From NCBI RefSeq assembly GCF_017471675.1, contig NZ_JAFUSK010000077.1, positions 1-53,587 of the forward strand: a stretch of 53,587 nt of DNA. The letters are read 5' to 3'. The notes below the pieces were generated by a model. That model was not told where the DNA came from and did not search any database. It saw nothing but the letters and a program-made list of their open reading frames with translations. Below are positions 51,564 to 53,587 of the stretch, piece after piece. Made by a program: the position numbers and the translations under genes. This stretch comes from Pseudobutyrivibrio sp. (GTDB taxonomy: Bacteria > Bacillota > Clostridia > Lachnospirales > Lachnospiraceae). Within the stretch, counting starts at the first letter, position 1. Each line of letters begins with the position of its first letter.

Positions 51564-52199
51564 TTGGGAAAGTTTTTTAACAGTAGATTTTTTGAGGGAA
51601 TATCAAAGGCAACAGATGTAATACTTGTGGGACTGTATTTTATAGTATGTTCCTTACATATATTTAAAATTGGAGCTAGCGAAACAGAATTATACTACGC
51701 AACACACAAGTGCATCTACAAGGGACGTGGCTACACTACAGAGTTCTTCCACTCATTCAAGGACAACTTTAAGCAGTCCACATTATCCTGGTTAATCTTT
51801 ATGGTATTGTTTGGAATCCTTGCAGGAGATATTTACATAACCAGAAATTTCATTCCAGCTGATAGCCCAATTGCAGCAGCATCAATCTTCTTTTTAGTGT
51901 TGATGGTATTTTCTATTGTTTGGGCAATCTATCATTTCGCTTACATTGCCAGATTTGAAAACAGCTTTAAGGAGTCCTTTAAAGTCTCAGCAATATTTAT
52001 GATTGCAAACATCGGATGGTCAATTGCAATAGTAGGTGTTGTTGTTCTTGGACTTTTATTAATGTACAGATTCATGATTTTAATCGTGTTTGCTCCAGGA
52101 TTATTCGCCTGCGCATTTCATCCTATCCTTGAGAAAGTCTTCCGCAAGTACATGTCCGCCGAAGACATCGCCAAGGAGGACGAGGATAAATATTACTAA
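51564..52199 (+). CDS. DUF624/YesL-like membrane protein
   Basis: The 211-residue protein has about five membrane helices and the DUF624 pattern: ILVGLYFIVCSLHIFKIGAS, TLSWLIFMVLFGILAGD, YHFAYIARFENSFKESFKVS and a final MILIVFAPGLFACAFHP. YesL-type proteins often sit with sugar transport or cell envelope genes, and their function is unknown. It starts with TTG at 51564, with AAGGAG 9 nt upstream. Confidence 0.75.
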   Translation: MGKFFNSRFFEGISKATDVILVGLYFIVCSLHIFKIGASETELYYATHKCIYKGRGYTTEFFHSFKDNFKQSTLSWLIFMVLFGILAGDIYITRNFIPADSPIAAASIFFLVLMVFSIVWAIYHFAYIARFENSFKESFKVSAIFMIANIGWSIAIVGVVVLGLLLMYRFMILIVFAPGLFACAFHPILEKVFRKYMSAEDIAKEDEDKYY

Positions 52200-52212
52200 G
52201 AATATTATTTAA

Positions 52213-52249
52213 TAGAGGCATCCTATAGAAGGAATGCCTCTATTTTTTT
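52213..52249 (+). terminator. Bidirectional terminator between convergent genes
   Basis: TAGAGGCAT (52213-52221) pairs with ATGCCTCTA (52234-52242), with CC/GG inside and seven T after it. It ends the DUF624 gene and lies at the end of the minus-strand gene, whose stop codon falls inside it. Confidence 0.8.
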
Positions 52250-53017
52250 GTCGACAATGAATGAATCCAGTGGGTCATCGCTTGTTTCAAAAGAAGCAAT
52301 AAGCTGCTTTCCAGGCCAATAGCCAGCCCTTTCATACATAAATAATTTTAGCAAGTTGTTAACACTGTAGTTGTCATCGTCAGTAAGGCCAAAATGTTCC
52401 CAGATAAGAGTCTGCCTTGTCCTCTTGTTTAATACTATGAAATCGGGATATTTTAGATGCTCATTTATAACTAGCTTAGGCTCATAAACATAGGGTATCT
52501 CGAAATCTAAAAGTCTATCTGCAATTATTTTCTCAGATTTGGAGCGAACCAGTTCTCCCTTTTTGGTGCAAATACCTTTATCAATTGTATAAGAGTTTTG
52601 ACTTCCAGGATTTTTATCATACCAATCCTTAATAAAGGTATTGATATCTGGAATAATCGGTGTAATAAGTGATCTTCTTCCAGGATTAAAGGAAAAATAG
52701 ATGTTATCCATTTCTAAATACAAATCTACATGAATCCCTTTTCTTATTTTATTAATTAATTCCCGCATTCTTTTTGAAACTTTTATCAAATAATCCCTTT
52801 GACAAATAGAGGTAATGAAACCTATATTGTCTGCGGATAAATATTGCCCCTTAGTGTCTGAACGGTTCTTGTAGTAATAGAATCTGGGGTACCCCTTACT
52901 GCTTTCTAAGCGAATGAAGCCCTTAGGTGCCGACAGTAATTCTTTATCAGCGATATCCATTAGGTTGTTTACGGATACTACTAGTTTGTTCAGGTCTATA
53001 ACAGGTGTTGATGACAT
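52223..53017 (-). CDS. PD-(D/E)XK nuclease-like protein
   Basis: The 264-residue protein has a helical N-terminus and a C-terminal nuclease-like core: VRSKSEKIIADRLLDFEIPY (about residues 165-184), YPDFIVLNKRTRQTLIWEHF and GLTDDDNYSVNN. The Glu of SEK, the Asp of PDF and the Glu of WEH fit the E...D...ExH variant of the PD-(D/E)XK fold. Similar stand-alone proteins are common in Lachnospiraceae and their role is unknown. The start at 53017 is chosen because AAGGAG precedes it; the longer frame to 53074 has no RBS. A repeat array lies directly upstream. Confidence 0.7.
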   Translation of the reverse strand: MSSTPVIDLNKLVVSVNNLMDIADKELLSAPKGFIRLESSKGYPRFYYYKNRSDTKGQYLSADNIGFITSICQRDYLIKVSKRMRELINKIRKGIHVDLYLEMDNIYFSFNPGRRSLITPIIPDINTFIKDWYDKNPGSQNSYTIDKGICTKKGELVRSKSEKIIADRLLDFEIPYVYEPKLVINEHLKYPDFIVLNKRTRQTLIWEHFGLTDDDNYSVNNLLKLFMYERAGYWPGKQLIASFETSDDPLDSFIVDKKIEAFLL

Positions 53018-53499
53018 AAAATCTCCTTTCAAAGTAAAAATTAATATAAATATATTGGTAAATTGCAGCAGCAAATCAGGCGAATTCCATTCTTAGAAAT
53101 GAACTTAAGTGTAAATACTAATTTTGATTTATTCACTTATATGCTATATGTGAATAAGTTAAGTGAAATAGCGAGAATACAAAATTCACTTAAAAACTGA
53201 TTTTGCTGTTAAGTGTAGATAGATTTTATTAAAATAAACTTAAATGAAAATAGAAAAATCAGCTGTTTGTTAAGTGGAAAAAAAGTTTTAGAGGGAAAAA
53301 CTTAACAAGCTGCCTTGCTTGGTTAAGTGAAAATATAGAAATGTATATTAAACTTAAGTGTAGCTAAAAAGTTTTAACGTAACTTAAGTGAAAATATTTT
53401 TTTCATATAGAAACTTAACAGCAAAATCAATTTTTAAGTGGGAATTGAGTCAAGTCCATATTTGTGTGTAAATTCATCTTTCAGTTAATATTGTATTCC
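53018..53499. repeat. Array of TTAAGTG motifs in both orientations
   Basis: Between 53104 and 53440 the heptamer TTAAGTG or its inverse occurs at least nine times (for example 53105-53111, 53159-53165, inverted 53187-53193, 53209-53215, 53270-53276, 53323-53329, 53354-53360, 53384-53390, 53434-53440), some as CTTAAG palindromes. The segments about 53183-53217 and 53411-53446 are near-exact inverted copies of each other. The stretch has no gene and is very AT-rich. It could be a MITE, a protein-binding array or an RNA. Confidence 0.7.
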
Positions 53500-53587
53500 T
53501 CAGGCCACTCTCATTTTTATGAGCTCCTTTTGTATTTTATTGAGGTTATCGTAGTACTCCTGCATGTCAAAAAGCCTCTGAGCTACG
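53500..53587 (-). CDS. Partial gene C-terminus at the window edge
   Basis: Read from the window end on the minus strand, 28 codons are open (AQRLFDMQEYYDNLNKIQ and a basic end) before TGA. The sequence is protein-like and helical, but too short to name. Confidence 0.35.
   Translation of the reverse strand, partial: VAQRLFDMQEYYDNLNKIQKELIKMRVA

Noticed and set aside
53104-53440. TTAAGTG array as a CRISPR or iteron origin
   Set aside because: Orientation is mixed and spacing irregular, with no cas, replication or partition gene nearby. It is kept only as an unexplained repeat array.

Overview
The window looks like chromosomal DNA of a low-GC Gram-positive anaerobe, most likely a motile Lachnospiraceae species of the Butyrivibrio/Pseudobutyrivibrio type. 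I infer this from the strong AGGAGG-type ribosome binding sites, lipobox lipoproteins, MurA, a DUF1292 protein, LarB, chemoreceptors and a maltodextrin ABC importer that has no ATPase of its own. No rRNA, tRNA or CRISPR array was seen. Almost all genes are on the + strand.

Region 1 (about 1-19400) is mostly housekeeping. It holds a foldase-like lipoprotein with a heterodimeric ABC exporter, MurA, a small cysteine-rich protein, a chemoreceptor, a Lar-like zinc protein, nicotinate phosphoribosyltransferase with an RsmJ-like methylase, and a Cache sensor protein that lacks the chemoreceptor signalling tip. It also holds a LacI-type regulator next to a maltodextrin-type importer with matching palindromic operators, a DUF1292 protein, a solitary LarB and an alpha/beta hydrolase.

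Region 2 (19548-23301) makes and may use a CDP-activated polyol: a CDP-glycerol/ribitol phosphotransferase-like protein, ribulose-phosphate 3-epimerase, a TarI/IspD-like cytidylyltransferase and a TarJ-like zinc dehydrogenase. A second cytidylyltransferase-dehydrogenase pair with a sugar-phosphate isomerase-like protein lies at 46362-49028. The two pairs bracket about 23 kb of more AT-rich, accessory-looking DNA.

Region 3 (23302-46361) is that accessory block. On its left are a DUF4143 ATPase, a DUF4869/P-loop protein pair, a RES-domain protein and an unknown protein. In the middle is one long operon (28905-42479) behind a consensus promoter and a structured leader that ends in a strong terminator. 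The operon encodes a nucleotide-sugar epimerase, GT2 and GT4 glycosyltransferases, a methyltransferase, a choline-kinase-like enzyme, two radical SAM enzymes, a possible beta-propeller protein, a DUF1796 gene broken by one in-frame TAG, and a HAD protein. Seven of its products carry what looks like the same Rossmann-type domain, attached to different catalytic domains. This is the best candidate here for an undescribed system. On the right are a lone XRE regulator behind three identically spaced palindromes, gene remnants, a DUF234-type ATPase behind a three-copy repeat, and an XRE/nucleotidyltransferase toxin-antitoxin pair behind a 42-bp palindrome.

Region 4 (49029-53587) returns to housekeeping genes (glucose-6-phosphate isomerase, a membrane-anchored protein, a DUF624/YesL protein). 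It ends with a minus-strand PD-(D/E)XK-like protein whose upstream region is filled by an array of TTAAGTG motifs in both orientations. Family names come from motif recognition by eye. No database search was possible.
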